Numbered from the stretch's first letter, positions 49,701 to 62,870 are shown. The stretch: 64,000 nucleotides of DNA from Phoronis australis (GCA_002633005.1 NMRA01000141.1:755938-819937), one strand, 5' to 3'. Notes: generated by a model from the sequence alone, not told the origin. Numbers and translations: made by a program.

Positions 49701-50425
49701 TACTTGTTTACATCAGGTACCCATTCACTGCTCATCAGTTCCTAAAGATGGTCTCGTGGAGTGATCCTCATTTCACCAAGCACTTGATGGATATCAAGCG
49801 GCAACTCCACTTGGATGTTCCACTGCTCTCCTTGGACCAAATAGTCGCCAGCATCTGTGAGAGAGCGCAGATGTCAAATGAAGAGAACATAATGACATGT
49901 GAGTTGGCAGAGCTTGTTAAAACTATGTGGAAGTCTAATGGCCCACGTGATGAGGCAGTCGTCCTCTCTTGTGCCTTTCTCGTTTGGCAGTCATCCAAGT
50001 TTGCAGAGAGGTACAAATATAAGCTGCCTGATTTCATCAAGAAATTTTCCTTCACCCCGGTGACTCGGATGGGCTGTATTGTGAAAGCAATCAGCAACTG
50101 GCTGTGTGAGATTGCAGGGAAACTTCCATGGCTTGATACTAAAGTGGATCCAAAGAGAATCTCGTATTACCTAAAATCCATACTGAGTCATCAACATTGT
50201 CTACTGGACAAGTCTATGCAAGGCGCTCGTGATTACTGCCGGGTTAAGAGTAAAGCTGACGATAGCCCATCTGTAACCAGCGCAGTGAGATATGATTTAG
50301 ATGACCCAGATTTAACTAATGACTTGTCGGAGTCTGAGGTCAAAGAGTACTTAAGAACAGACGAAGAAGTTATAGCATGGACTAAAGCTCAGGAAAAGTT
50401 CGGGGGAGATGACGCAGATGACTGA
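46752..50425 (+). CDS. BRF2: TFIIB-related factor 2 (RNA polymerase III initiation)
   Basis: Nuclear TFIIB-like factor that, with TBP and BDP1, recruits RNA polymerase III to type 3 promoters such as U6. Exons 46752-46902, 47234-47351, 49056-49214 and 49717-50425 join in frame to 378 residues (human 419). N-terminal zinc ribbon CKEC...CQDC (Cys 8, 11, 30, 33), then linker GLKKIRCICSTLSLP, a first cyclin fold with CCVYLVCRLHRN, a second with HLDVPLLSLDQIV and AVVLSCAFLVWQS, and a C-terminal acidic SESEVKEYLRTDEEV that matches the BRF2 tail (human DSEIEQYLRT). ATG 46752 is preceded by an in-frame GTG only. An ATTAAA at about 51593 may end the 3' UTR. The tail is shorter than in vertebrates. Confidence 0.92.
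47352..49055 (+). other. BRF2 intron 2
   Basis: 1.7 kb, donor AG|GTGCAG and acceptor ttatcag|G. It contains sequences such as cttcatgaaatttgg near 48905 that resemble intronic alpha-catenin DNA at 38218, suggesting a low-level dispersed repeat. No exon inside was recognised. Confidence 0.4.
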
Positions 50426-53400
50426 TGTAGCGTCAGTTGTTGCGGAAATGGGAAGTGAAAGTTTTACTCCCTGGGCTGCGCATGGTATTGTTTAGGAGTT
50501 ATTGGTTATGGCACCAACTCAGTTGCATGTGTGATGTAAAACACAAAATTAGGGGACTAGGGGTGCGTTCAAGCCCAGTGTCTTACAAATTTGTTGATTT
50601 CACGCTTGAGTAACGCAAGATTTTGTGAGTAAGTACAATTTTACAAGCCAAATGGATTGAAACTCTGGCAACTGCTATTGTTGGATGGCTGAATAGAACT
50701 GAGTTTTGTATGTATAAGTTATGTAAACTGAGCAACTTATGTGTATGATCAATGTCTCTCAACCAATTAGATTTTGTTGCTTGTCCTTCACGAGTGACCA
50801 GCCCGAGAATTTGGCAAGAAGTGCAAAGTACATCAATAATGGATACGCAATGTATTGTTATTTCCTTGATTATCAGTTGAGGAATGGCTGATGTTTTGAG
50901 AGTTAGATCAGTCATGCGATGAATTTTTTGTACCTCCATGAGAGAGGATGTTCAATCTAAGATGAGCCAATTGAGTCTCGTATGGTTTTGATTTTGTGAC
51001 CTGCAGGAGTGACATCTCACCAGTTCTTCATAGTTACTAGCATTTTGCATTTATTTCCTGAAAAAAAATCAATGATGCAAGTTAGCTTGGCTGGTCTCGT
51101 AAGAGCTTTTAATTATGTTGATTGGATGTATTAAACAAGTGCCTAATCCCATTATCTATGCATGTGAAGTTGCTGTTAGAAATCGTGTCAATTGAAAGCA
51201 GTCTGGAGGCAGAACAAACTAATGCAACCATTATCATCAGGCCGAGTGTTATTGAAGTTTTAACCATGCAAAATTTGGCTTATTAATCGTTTTTCAACAA
51301 TGGAATTGATATCACATCATGGTGCTCTGCTACATTTTTCTTCAGTCAAGGTGCACGTAAATTACACACTTGTTAGTGTAGATATTTGTGATTATTGTTG
51401 GTATTAATTTTAATTTGTGAAAGGTGAACAATCTCTTGTTGGGATTTTTGCTCAGATTTGATATTTTGGTGCTACATTAAATCTGTATTGTGTGATTGTG
51501 GATCACTAGCAGATCATGTGTTGCAGTTGAATTAATGTTTTGTGTTTCTGAAGTCAAGTTGAACTAAGTTTCACCATGTCTTTGTATGTTTATTAAACTG
51601 TTTATTACAACTTTTGTTTATGCTTCTTCAAAAACGATCTTGTAATGGTAATGTATTATTTATATTCAAACTAGCTATAGTCGAGAAGTGACTCAGTCAG
51701 GTATGGGTGTGGCAAGCATATCGCCACCTGCTTGGCATGAGTGCACTTAGACTTTTATCGTTTGTGAACAAGTAAAGTGTAGTGCAGCACGCTCCGTCGC
51801 TCAGTGAATAGGAAAATATTAGAATGCGGATGAACCAGAACCATTTACGTCTCCTTCAGTGAAGAGAAAAGTGGACATTTTTCACCCCAAATAAGGCATG
51901 GTTCTGCTGAAATTGGCTCATTATTACTCAAAGACTCTAAGGCAAGGGAGTTGTGTACTTTTTGGAGCTAAAATTCATACGAGATGGGCATTCATAAAGA
52001 AAACAACGAGGGCTTAAAAACAAATTTTCCAGATGTCGGGGAGGGGGTTGCATGCTTTCCTGAATGGTCAACTGGGTTTACATCAGACTTCGCATGCAAT
52101 AGTCTAATAAAACAAACAGCTGGTGGTAGACAATGTTGTAAGGGGCATACCATGTACAATAGAGGTGATCTTAAACAGCAATTCAGGTGTATCCATGGCG
52201 CATCTTCTAACTTTCTTATGCAATCATTACGCATGCGTAGTAAGCTGGCTACGCATTACTGACACCAAGGCTTTCTACAAATACCATTAGAGTACTGCAT
52301 AGATAAGAGAATATTGAGACCTGACAGTACTGATCATTGAGTGCTGGTGGCCAGCCATAATCAAGTATCTGTGGGATATCACTGAGCATTTAAGCGACAA
52401 CATGGTTGCAATGGCGTTCACTTGTAGGCACCTCAGCTACCCCCAATAAGACAAAAACTAGACTCCTAACATGAAGTGCCAGTTATTAAATTGATCAAAA
52501 GTTGACCAAACAATGAAATAAGTTTATTGATTGGAGAACAAGAGAACAGCTCGTTCGTCAGCACATACTTGCTTTAGAAGAAGATGTCATCATTTCTTTC
52601 CAGAAAATGGTTGGAGAAACAACTTTCCACTGACTTCTAAATCTTTCATTTTCCCCCTGGCTTCAATTTAAAATTTTGCAGGAACGTCAGTGTAAGCGAT
52701 AACAAAATTTTCCATTTCTGAGAACAAATGAACAAGTCATGTATTCGTATAATGATACTAAGCCACAAATAAACAAGCACTGAGATGAACATGCAGCACA
52801 AACATTATAAGACAGTAATGTCCGAAAACACTCTTGTTTTTCAAACAAGATATGGTTTTCATTGTATTAAATAAGAAGAGAAAATAATAAAAAATTTCAC
52901 ACAAACAGGTTTCACAGATACAGGTATGCGCACGTGTGGAAGGGGAATGCCCTTATTTGGGCAGTACGTCATTGCATTGCAATTTATATTGACAATTATC
53001 AGTTTTACTCTTGTGCAAGTCATTCATAATGTCAAATTAATCATTGAAGTAAATGCCCACAAGACTTAAAAACTTTGTTTCTGAACGGCCATGCTCGACT
53101 TGCCACCCCCCTCCAGATTTTTGAGTTTCCCAATTTAAGCGCCCTGGGTATTAACCCACGAGTACGGCAAGCATGTTAAATTAATTTGAGTGAAAATTAC
53201 AGAGCACAGTACATGTATCCCCTGATTTCAATAACGCACTACAGAAAAACAGTTCTTTTCAATCCACTAGAGGGCCACTTTCATAGTAAACAAAATTGAA
53301 ATCGTACATGTACACCAGTCCTTAAAATTACACTAGGTCCAGGCAGCCATAAAAACATGCCCATGGTACACATAAGCCTTAGTAAACTGGAGAAGTGCGT

Positions 53401-54222
53401 GATGACCGAGGGTGAACTTGGGATTTTTTCACCAGGCACAAAGCTAAATGTTATGGAAGGAAGGGGCAGACAAGTTCAACGGGTCAATTTCATCAAACTC
53501 TGGCTTCTTGTCACTACTAATTTAACTTATGGGTAAACCACTACTTTCGTCTGCGAATCAATGATAATTTTGTTTCCTCCCCAACCTGGTCGTCAGAAAT
53601 TTTGCAGGCTTCCCAATGCAAATTATTGTTAATTATCATCTGCTCACATGGACACCTAGGGACACCTAGTGTCCATGGGCCAAAAGTACACTGGAATGCT
53701 GTTTTCAGGGTTATCATGGAAGTTGTCCTTTGAAAATTGTGACATCCTGAATCAGCCAGTTGCTTCATCCCTTCATTTTCCATTTAAGTTTTGCCACCAG
53801 TTTCACCTTTTCTTTCTCCAGTAGCGACAAATGTTACAATTACCCCCAAGTTCTCCTTGGTTGCACAAAGGCTGCAGTCGTAAGGACGCGAGTATCAGTG
53901 ATTGACGTTACATGTATTCTTACAAGTACATTTGCAAAACCTCTCAAATGGCAGAAACAAGTGACAAAGCAACATCAAAGATGGCTCAGCGGCCTGTTTC
54001 ATGAACTGTCGAACAGTGATTTAAGATTTAAGTCCAGAACTTAGTATGCTCCACACAACTATTTCAAGCAATTCAATCTCACTAGAGCAAGATTATCAGA
54101 GAATATACACATAACTACTACATACTGAGACATTTTCTATAAATTATTTCTAGACGGATGCGCTCATAATTACTAAACTATTATTCAGAAACTGTGACGT
54201 GGGAGCACAAGACCAAATTCTG
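50426..54222. other. Convergent intergenic region between BRF2 and COX15
   Basis: Probable BRF2 3' UTR to about 51.6 kb, then about 2.6 kb of AT-rich DNA. Open frames at 51984-52262 and 53760-54044 show no domain, splice context or recognisable composition. No RNA gene was identified. Confidence 0.4.
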
Positions 54223-55439
54223 TCTTAAGTCTTGATTACATCACATGAAGCAGACGTCTGATTCCATTCAGCCTTAAGTCTTGATTACATCACATGAAGC
54301 AGACGTCTTTTTCCATTCAGACAAGCCCATAACATTCAATCTACAGCACAAGACTAGTAGCCGATATTTGACACTTTCAAACTCTGGATGTTACGTAGGG
54401 CCTAGTGTATCATCCTATTTGGGGAATCTCTTCAGTTCATGTGTCAGCCACATGGCACAGCTGAGTAAAGCTAAAGAACCAGCCTGGTGACTGGCAGCCC
54501 ATTTGGTTTCCACCATCGTAAGCAGTGTTGTTATGCCAAGTGTGATCTGAAGAAGAATAGTATCATAATACACATTCCACACAATTTCTGAAATCAACAT
54601 TCAGTAGGTTACACTTTCAAATTGCAAAATGTATTAACTAGAGGCCATGAGGTATGTGTGAATGACTCAACTTCTACTGACTGACGATATTCAATAAATG
54701 CAACATTTAAGAATGGAGTTTTGTCTCAAGCTAAGTANTGATTACAACTCATGAAGCAGACGTCTGATTACATTCAGCCTTAAGTCTTGATTACATCTCA
54801 TGAAGCAGACGTCAGATTACATTCAGCCTTAAGTCTTGATTACATCTCATGAAGCAGACGTCTGATTCCATTCAGCCTTAAGTCTTGATTACATCACATG
54901 AAGCAGACGTCTGGTTCCATTCAGCCTTAAGTCTTGATTACAACTCATGAAGCAGACGTCTGATTACATTCAGCCTTAAGTCTTGATTACATCACATGAA
55001 GCAGACGTCTTTTTCCATTCAGACAAGCCCATAACATTCAATCTACAGCACAGGACTAGTAGCCGATATTTGACACTTTCAAACTCTGGATGTTACATAG
55101 GGCCTAGTGTATCATCCTATTTGGGGAATCTCTTCAGTTCATGTGTCAGCCACATGGCACAGCTGAGTAAAGCTAAAGAACCAGCCTGGTGACTGGCAGC
55201 CCATTTGGTTTCCACCATCGTAAGCAGTGTTGTTATGCCAAGTGTGATCTGAAGAAGAATAGTATCACAATACACATTCCACACAATTTCTGAAATCAAC
55301 ATACAGTAGGTTACACTTTCAAATTGCAAAATGTATTAACTAGAGGCCATGAGGTATGTGTGAATGACTCAACTTCTACTGACTGACGATATTCAATAAA
55401 TGCAACATTTAAGAATGGAGTTTTGTCTCAAGCTAAGTA
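54223..55439. repeat. 702-bp tandem duplication with 49-bp minisatellite
   Basis: Two near-identical blocks (ending near 54737 and 55439), each made of a minisatellite followed by the COX15 last-exon region. The 49-bp unit (ccttaagtcttgattacatc...gattccattcag) is present twice at 54223-54320 and about six times at 54737-55022. Few point differences separate the blocks, so the event is recent. An undetermined base at 54738 falls where the array starts. Confidence 0.9.
54415..54546 (-). CDS. Duplicate of the COX15 terminal coding exon
   Basis: 132 bp with acceptor cttcag|ATCACACTTGG and the same stop, encoding the same 43 residues as 55248-55117 (ITLGITTLL...ELKRFPK). It lies exactly 702 bp further along the transcript. 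Both splice site and frame are intact, so splicing from the exon ending at 55966 to either copy gives the same protein with different 3' UTRs. It may be an alternative last exon or simply a recent non-selected copy. Confidence 0.8.
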   Translation of the reverse strand: MTLGITTLLTMVETKWAASHQAGSLALLSCAMWLTHELKRFPK

Positions 55440-58400
55440 AAAAGTTTCAGACTCACAAACTACACTTAGTCTAGACTTTCAGGTGTAAGATTGAATAGGG
55501 AATTTGTTTCAAACAAAAATTTTCAGCAGAACAACAGAACAAATTGACAACCAACCTTCCACAATGGGGCTCATTAACAAAACAACACAAATCACAATAC
55601 ACACATCTTTATACATTACTACAAATAACCCAGAAAAGTTATGATTTGAATGGTAAAAACCACTCGAGTTATATCCCGTTCTCTTTTTTGAGGACTAGGA
55701 GCCAAAGATGGGTATCATAGCCTCATCAACCTCCCAATGTTTATAAGTGTACAACACCCAGGTACAACACAGCTCTTATCAGACAATTGAATCAGCAGCG
55801 GTTAATGAATAAGAGATCAGGTCATACGATGAATGTTTTCAGTCATCCAGTTGGGTCAGTATAAGAAACAATAAATACGTAGCCATATCTACATAGCGTA
55901 AGAGATCAGGTCATTATAACCTGTCCTAGCCAAAACTTAGAATGTGGAATAGTTCAGATCAATACCTGTACAAAGGCCATTGCCAGCAGACAGTTAACAG
56001 CCAGTCGTGCCCTGGGGGGCAGGGGAGCTTTCCGACAAAGCCACCAGAGTGCCAGCACACTGGTGCCTGTGATCTCACCCAGAGCACGATGGTTGAACTG
56101 CACACACGTTGGGTTCTCGAGCATGTTCTTCCACTTAGGTGACATGGCGAAGAGATCAGAAGGGATCCATCGGTCAGCAAACTTGGGCCACGTGTTGTAA
56201 ACGAGACCAGCGTCGAGTCCCGCAACAAAGGCACCTACATAGAATGTTCTGGTTATGTAATACTTGTGGGAACACAGTAAATTTCAGTATTGTTCTTTTA
56301 AGAAATCGGTAGCTTATTTTACAAGGTACGTACCATAAATAATTACTTTGTTTCGAAAGCAGTCATGTGAAGGATTTTGCTCGTAAAACACAACTGCAAC
56401 CGCACATGCATGCATTTTACTTAAAATTTATTTAGTCTGGGAAGACTCTTCAATGCAAAATGCTGGATTCACAGAGGACCCTGGCAGAACTTTACACGTA
56501 CTACCGTATTCGCCGTAATAACCGCCCATGCCCCTATAAGCGCCCCCCCACGCGTTTTCAGACTTTGCTGGAATAAGCGCCCAGTCCATGAACGTGTACA
56601 TGCGAACAATGACGTACCTTCAGTTCTAAAACTTGGCTACAGTAACGTCTTCAATTTATCAAAAAAGTTTTGCACGGGTCTTCTAGACCACCAGCGGCAC
56701 TGCTACATTTGTATTTAGCCGTGACAATACACTTCAAAGTAACACAGCGCTTCAAAAAGAACGCAACAGCGTTGCTACTTTCGCGACGACCGTGTCCCAC
56801 TATGGTCTGACCTCACAGTACACATCGACTGTCTCATGAATAAAAATAACTCGGTGTTGAACGCACGTGGCCAGAAAGCGCGCGCTACATATATGAACCT
56901 AGCTGTCATCAAAGACATTAGTCGAGAACTATCCATTCATGAAACGGGTAGCATAGCATCGGTAAGAAATGAATATTGGCCCTAATTTCCGACAATTTCT
57001 AATACTATAAAACATGTTTGCGTTATTTTTTAGATGGATTGTTTGATTAACCATAATTGGTGTTTTTAAGCCGAATATCGAATAAAACGACAACCGACAG
57101 CGAATGCTTACACACCCTTACACCGAAAAATAACTGTCAGAACAGTTACGTACGCATCCAGCTACACGGCGACTAATATGGGCCTTACCGAAACAAATGT
57201 CGAACGTTTTTAGCACGAGACCGACAAGTGCTGAATGAAACACGCTCTGGTTTAGGCCTACTGCTTGTGCAAATTTCTTTAGACACAATGCACATCTAGC
57301 TCGTTAGATTGCGTGGCTCTGGCCAAAAGACGGTCTCTGCTTTGTCAAATGAACTCTGGTTACACGCACGCGCTCGCTTACTCGCAGACGAACTTCAAAA
57401 CAAACGTCACGTGACAACAACATGTGTGTTCGTCCAGACATTTTTCTCGCCGTGTTGCCGATCATACATGTAGATGGCACGATGTTGCGCAGATTTGTAC
57501 TTAAAACTGCCGTAAATCTAGACTCCACGGGAACTTAAAAAAGTCATAGGGACGCTACTTAGAAAACTTAATGAGGATTTCAGGTAATTTGCTTGAGTCG
57601 AAACTATTTTTATTCAAGCATTGAAGTCGCCATATCGAAGACGGCGATTTTGAGGCAGTCAGTCGGCGAGTTTTCGCCCTGGGATTCCCCTGAGCACGAT
57701 TTTCTGTAAAATGATCGTAATTTAGCAGCTAAGTTTGATAGCAATGCACCACAGTTTTGTTGGAAGTCTTTCATAGATTACAGATACGTCAAAGAACGTA
57801 AATTTGATGAATCTTAGCTTCCGATTTCACCCGTTTCGGAGACCGGGTTTCAACCGCCTTGGATTATAATAAGCGCCCCCCTTAAACCGAACTTTTCTAA
57901 GCGTCCTGGGCGGTTATTACGGCGAATACGGTAGTTATATTATAAAACAACAAATTAAAGAAGTATAAACCATCCTTTATTGTCTAAGCCCCTAACAAGG
58001 AACATCAAACGTGCTTAGGAGAATATGTCACAGCATGGGGAAGAATCAAGAACAACTCACCAGATACCAAAGTAAGAAAGGTCAGTGCCTTCACTCCATG
58101 TGCCATGCCACGGATCATGGGCAGCTTGTGGAGATGTGCTACCTGAGATAAAGAATGATCACTTGTCTAAATGAACATGATTTGATATAAAGTACTATGA
58201 TTATATTGTGCTATTACACATCGACGTTCAAAAGTCAACTCTTACACAGAGGAGGATTTGTACAGACAGCCTTAGGAATCTATAAGTAACAGCTCCAGGA
58301 ATACTACAGCACCCTCTCTGACTCTGCAGTATTCACTTACAATGCTGTGCACCAATGGGTCACTTGCCCCACAGTTGTAAAAAGCTGCAATACTAATCTT

Positions 58401-61400
58401 TATTTTCCATCAAAATTAGCATGCCGTTTTTCAATCCAATGGGAATAAAGCTTCACTGATGCATAGTAAGTCGCAAAGCATACAAAAATTGAAAAGCTGA
58501 GAGAGGTTCCACAAAGCATTCTTCAACTGTCCCACTCAAAAGCATGTTAGCGGCCTTAGAGTTTTAAAACCAGGCCTGTCGTACAATGCCTTTTTGTACC
58601 CCTCCATAAGAAGAGAGATGGTTTCAGGATGTGAGAAGTGAACTGGTGGAAGAACATAAAAAAATTCTCATTGCTCACTCAAGATATACAGATTTTCCAA
58701 CTAGTCCCATTTTCAAAGTTGTTGCAGGCAAGCTATAACCACCAATTTACCACAATGAGTCAGGTTATGTATAAATTTACCAGGACTATAGAAATGCACT
58801 TTCTTTGATAACTCAACTCCTAAGGAATCATGCAAGGCATGCAACCAACATCATCCCCACATTCAACATTCACTAACTTTATCTCCAGTCTTATATAATC
58901 AGAGTGAATTCAAATTCGCACACTCGATGTCATATGTGAGTACTCAACCAACACAGGTTGCCCTCATCTTGATGTAAATTTATTTTAACCACCAGAGCTT
59001 TCATGAACGAATAAAGTGTCTTCACCTACCGACTGAGGGGGTAACATGTGACTGAAAGCACTCCACAGAAACAGTGAATACAATAAGGCAGCTGTGCTGA
59101 GATGAGCTGCCAATCTGTATTGACTAACACGAGGAACGTCCACCTCAGGGTTAACCTCTAAACCACTTTTGACCATATACCAGCCAAGGAGGCCCTGAAA
59201 GTAATAAATTAGCAAAATGGAACGGTGCAATTTCTCATTTCCTGGTTGTCCCTAGTAAACTTTAAAACTACTTTGTACCAAACCTCACTTATCATAATCA
59301 AGACCGTCACTAATGAGAACTTAACATTACCTTTGGATCGATGCATGATTTGTGATGGAGCTGCACCAAGTATATTTATCAACTAGGATATCTACATGAT
59401 TGATACAAAACACACTAAAGCACCACAACAAAACATGCCTACTGGCAGGTTTTTACAACTGAGTGTCCCGAAACAAATGTTTCACTTATTGATTTGTTAT
59501 ATCCCCATGATTAATTCACCAACATTCATAAAATTTGGCGGAGAGTTACCTTAATCTTTTTCTAGCCACTTTACAAAAATTCAAAAGGCAGATGTTCACC
59601 ATTGTACAATTATTGACAATTTCACAAAACTGCAAAATAGTTGTGCAAGACTGACCTCCTACTTGTATCATTCGTGTAAAAAAGCATATTTGGTTGTGGT
59701 CTGTGCCCACACTCATTTTGAAACCTGTGTCTCACTGCTTAGGAAAAAAGCCTCTCCCCAACCCGCACCTCACTACTGAAGAGGAAGGAGGCTAAGTGGC
59801 AGTTTTTCAGTATGTCGTTATTTACACTATTCCTAGTGGTTTTCTTTAATAGTTGACTTTCTTAATAGAAACAGATGGAGTTGTTTTGTGCCAATTCTTG
59901 TTGTTATTGAACATTCAATTAATCACATAAAATGGAAATTCAAGGACACACTGTTTTGGAAAACCCCATATATACAAAAACATGCAGGTTTTGACTGATT
60001 TAAGCTATCTTTAAAACCTAAACAAATGCCTCAGATCACCCCAAAATTATGAATTAAAAATGACTCATCAAAATGCAGACATAGTGTAAAACAATTAAAA
60101 ATGAGCATGAATGCATTAAGTGAACTTTTAACGACATTAAAGGAAATCGTTTGCTTTATGTTACGTTTTGAAATCATACCTGGAAACCAATTAAACTACC
60201 AAATATGAGAACCCTTGGTTTCAGGGTTTTGGACAGCCAGCCCTTCTGCCAGAAATACAGAGCTGGAAGTGCAAAGACCAACCCCACAGCCCGGCCCCAC
60301 ATTCTGTGACCGTACTCCATGTGGAAGATGAATTTGAAATCTTTTAGCGTCATGTCATGTCCATTGCTGAAAAGGCAAAGTTTAACCACTCAATATCACA
60401 GAAATTGCTGTATTATTTGTTTGGTTTGCATTGAACTAAAAGAATACAGTCTGCAAAACTAACAGGATTGTAAAATATGTCTGCCAACATCATATCCTTA
60501 ATTAGGAAAAGTATCTTAACTATTGAAAATCTGTGGACTCGCGTCAACACGCAGAGTGATTTTATGCCACAGGTAACAAAAGTATAAAAACGTTATCCCT
60601 ATAGCTCAATCCTTACACTTGGAACTCAGGAAACTGTTTGTATTTCTCAAATTCCGCAATCCACTCTTCTTCTGTTTTGGGAGGTCTTCTGCCCAGGAGT
60701 TTCCAGTCAACCATGGAAAGACCAGATTCTGTTAACCTAAAAACAGTTTAACGTACAAGATTCAAATACTAATGTTACAGCTAGTAGATCTGGTAGCTGT
60801 GACCAAGGTTACTGTCACAAGCTGAAACTGCAAGAGATACGAACATTTCAGTTCTGAGTCAAGAAACTGTCCAATCACTCTGACTACCAAGGTTCAGCTT
60901 CATGAGCCATCTAATCACTGATAATAATCAACATATTTACAGTAAGTATGATTCAAACTCTTCATTTTAAGTTGAGGTCATTATCAGTCAGATTTTCATC
61001 TCACTCAGACGAAGTTCCACTATTCAGTAGGTCTAGTTTGTGCACACTCGACATACAAACCTTGTGACTCCCCCAAGTACCACTGCACCAAACACCATTC
61101 CAGCACACGTGACTAGCCATCGGCCGACCCATTTGCGAGCATGGGGAGGAATGTTTTCTACTTCCACATAGCCCAGTTTCAGCGTTGCGTTCTCAGCACT
61201 AGACGTCGTCTGCCGGACAAACTGTGACAGTGCTGACTGCTTCTGCAATGTAAAAATATGTACAGGTGATATCCATACGCAATGTCAGTCTAATAAGCCA
61301 TCATGCTTCAACTCAATTTTGCCAATGTAATTTCTTTTAATTCTTCAGATATGAAACATGTTTTGTATCTCACATTGGGGCTAGCGCATGGGCTTTAATA

Positions 61401-61661
61401 TGTAACTATATGGTGTAAGAATAGCGAAAAGTTACATGATAAGGACCGTCGTGTTTCCAAATCTGGACACAGGTAACTAAGAAAGATGAATACAAATAAT
61501 TTTGAAACACAAGCACTTACAGAATTCTTAAGTACACCTTTCTTGTTGAAACATCTCAAGAATTGACGAGCAAATGTCTGCGAACTGGTGGTGAATTTGT
61601 GAACTTGTGTCTTCAGTGTAGAAGGGGAACAACTTTGACACTGTAATGGAAATGAACACAT
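55117..61661 (-). CDS. COX15: Heme A synthase (mitochondrial inner membrane)
   Basis: Converts heme O to heme A for cytochrome c oxidase. Exons 61661-61521, 61242-61061, 60736-60617, 60366-60180, 59194-59030, 58142-58061, 56234-55966 and 55248-55117 join in frame to 425 residues (human 410). The N-terminus is basic and Ser/Thr-rich like a transit peptide. Then come [97 protein letters not shown] and [11 protein letters not shown], ending ELKRFPK. The four conserved heme-ligand histidines (YGHR, AAHL, FNHR, ASHQ) are all present. The start is the least certain part: ATG 61661 is in frame and unspliced, but tttccattacag at 61640 could be an acceptor after a missed exon 1. The last exon has a duplicate downstream. 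Confidence 0.93.
56504..57931. mobile_element. 1.43-kb TIR element in COX15 intron
   Basis: Ends ccgtattcgccgtaataacc and ggttattacggcgaatacgg are perfect 20-bp or longer inverted repeats flanked by TA on both sides (56502-56503, 57932-57933). The similarity continues inward as ataagcgccccccc / gggggcgcttat. A TA duplication fits Tc1/mariner-type or similar transposition. The interior has no transposase that I recognise, so it is non-autonomous. Confidence 0.85.
58143..59029 (-). other. COX15 intron 5, no features
   Basis: Ordinary intron between the exons ending MLPPQS and starting VAHLHKLP. Nothing else seen. Confidence 0.4.
59195..60179 (-). other. COX15 intron 4, no features
   Basis: About 985 bp between the exons ending IGFQ and starting GLLGWYMV. 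No repeat or exon recognised. Confidence 0.4.
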
Positions 61662-62121
61662 GAAGGATTTTCTTGGGTACTCAATGGGTTGTCCATGAAT
61701 TACATGACTTGTCTGTCAGGTGTCACTAGGCCTGGTAAGATGAATACAATAAATTTAATAACTGGCCACTAGGGCTATCTCCTGATTACCTAAAACAGGT
61801 CCTAAGGGTAAGACTTGAACTAACAAAGTTTGCCATCCAAAAGTAAGAGGATTTGAACTGACCAGCATGTATTGAAACAATCAAAAGTAGTAAGGTCAGT
61901 TCGGCTAGATTTCAGCTTGTATTATCGCGGACATATACCATCCTGGAGACAACGTCTGGGAGGAAAACTTGGAATTCGAATATCTCTGCAAAATTTTCGT
62001 TAACATGAAAATGTGAGTATAATAGAGTAGTCAATTCCTAATTCATATATTGGTGTTTTTTTTAATGGATCCCAAAAGACTGAATGCATGTTATTGCAGG
62101 TATATTCCATTCAGGAGGACT

Positions 62122-62176
62122 TGCACAATGTATGGACGACGTCATCCATACATTGCGCAGATCCATACATTGTGCA
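62122..62176. repeat. Palindrome with third arm
   Basis: tgcacaatgtatgga (62122-62136) faces tccatacattgcgca (62144-62158), and a further tccatacattgtgca follows at 62162-62176. The left arm can pair with either right arm. It lies upstream of COX15; function unknown. Confidence 0.75.
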
Positions 62177-62539
62177 GAACAGTAACAAGTAATAGAGTCA
62201 ACTCTATATTTTTGCGAGTGCTGTATCTTAAATGTACATTCTTGCAAGTCTCTCTGGTAGATCCAAGTTCTGCGTACGTAAAAAACGACTGATCACAATG
62301 ATAGTGTCTGTTTTGGAGCTGACTGTGTGCTATTCAAAGAAATGAACTGAACAGCTGAAGGCAGCAATGATGTCCCAACTGGCAGTAGAGATGGTGACCA
62401 TGAATCTCATAGGCCCTCCATATGCCAGAAGCTTTTCGTCAAATTAAGCCTCACACCAATATGATGTAATATCCCCTGAGCAGTGTAAAAATGGCCAGCT
62501 GCCGATTTGAGCAACTGAAGGAAGGACTTTTACGAAAAG

Positions 62540-62870
62540 TTAGTTTGCGGGAGTATTTGTTAGAGTTGGAAGGAATTGAAGACATCTCAAAGGCCTCCTA
62601 AGGCATCCCTCTATGCGCGAAAGGTTCCTTAGCCTATCGCATCACAACTGTTGTGGCTAAATCAGTGAGAAACATAGACTAAGAGTTCACCGAAAAACTA
62701 CTGGCATGTGGAGGGCCTACGTCTATGAAATGGCCACCGTCTCTACTGCCAGTAGAAACGGTGACTGTCTACAATGACGTTAGACAGTGACCACCTTCTC
62801 TAGCTGGCCTTGCCTACTGCCGTACAAGGGCCAGCTAGAGACTGTGGTCACCGCAAGTGCAATGACGTCT
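62540..62870 (+). repeat. Dispersed repeat ending in a strong hairpin
   Basis: Related to 45500-45690. The distal part has 28-bp arms at 62784-62811 and 62825-62853 (cagtgaccacc...ctagctggcc against ggccagctag...ggtcaccg) with a 13-base loop. The same arm sequence recurs at 62383 and 63684, so the family is scattered here. MITE-like. Confidence 0.6.

Noticed and set aside
51984-52262. 92-codon frame in the BRF2-COX15 interval
   Set aside because: No recognisable domain, no splice sites or conserved composition; consistent with chance.
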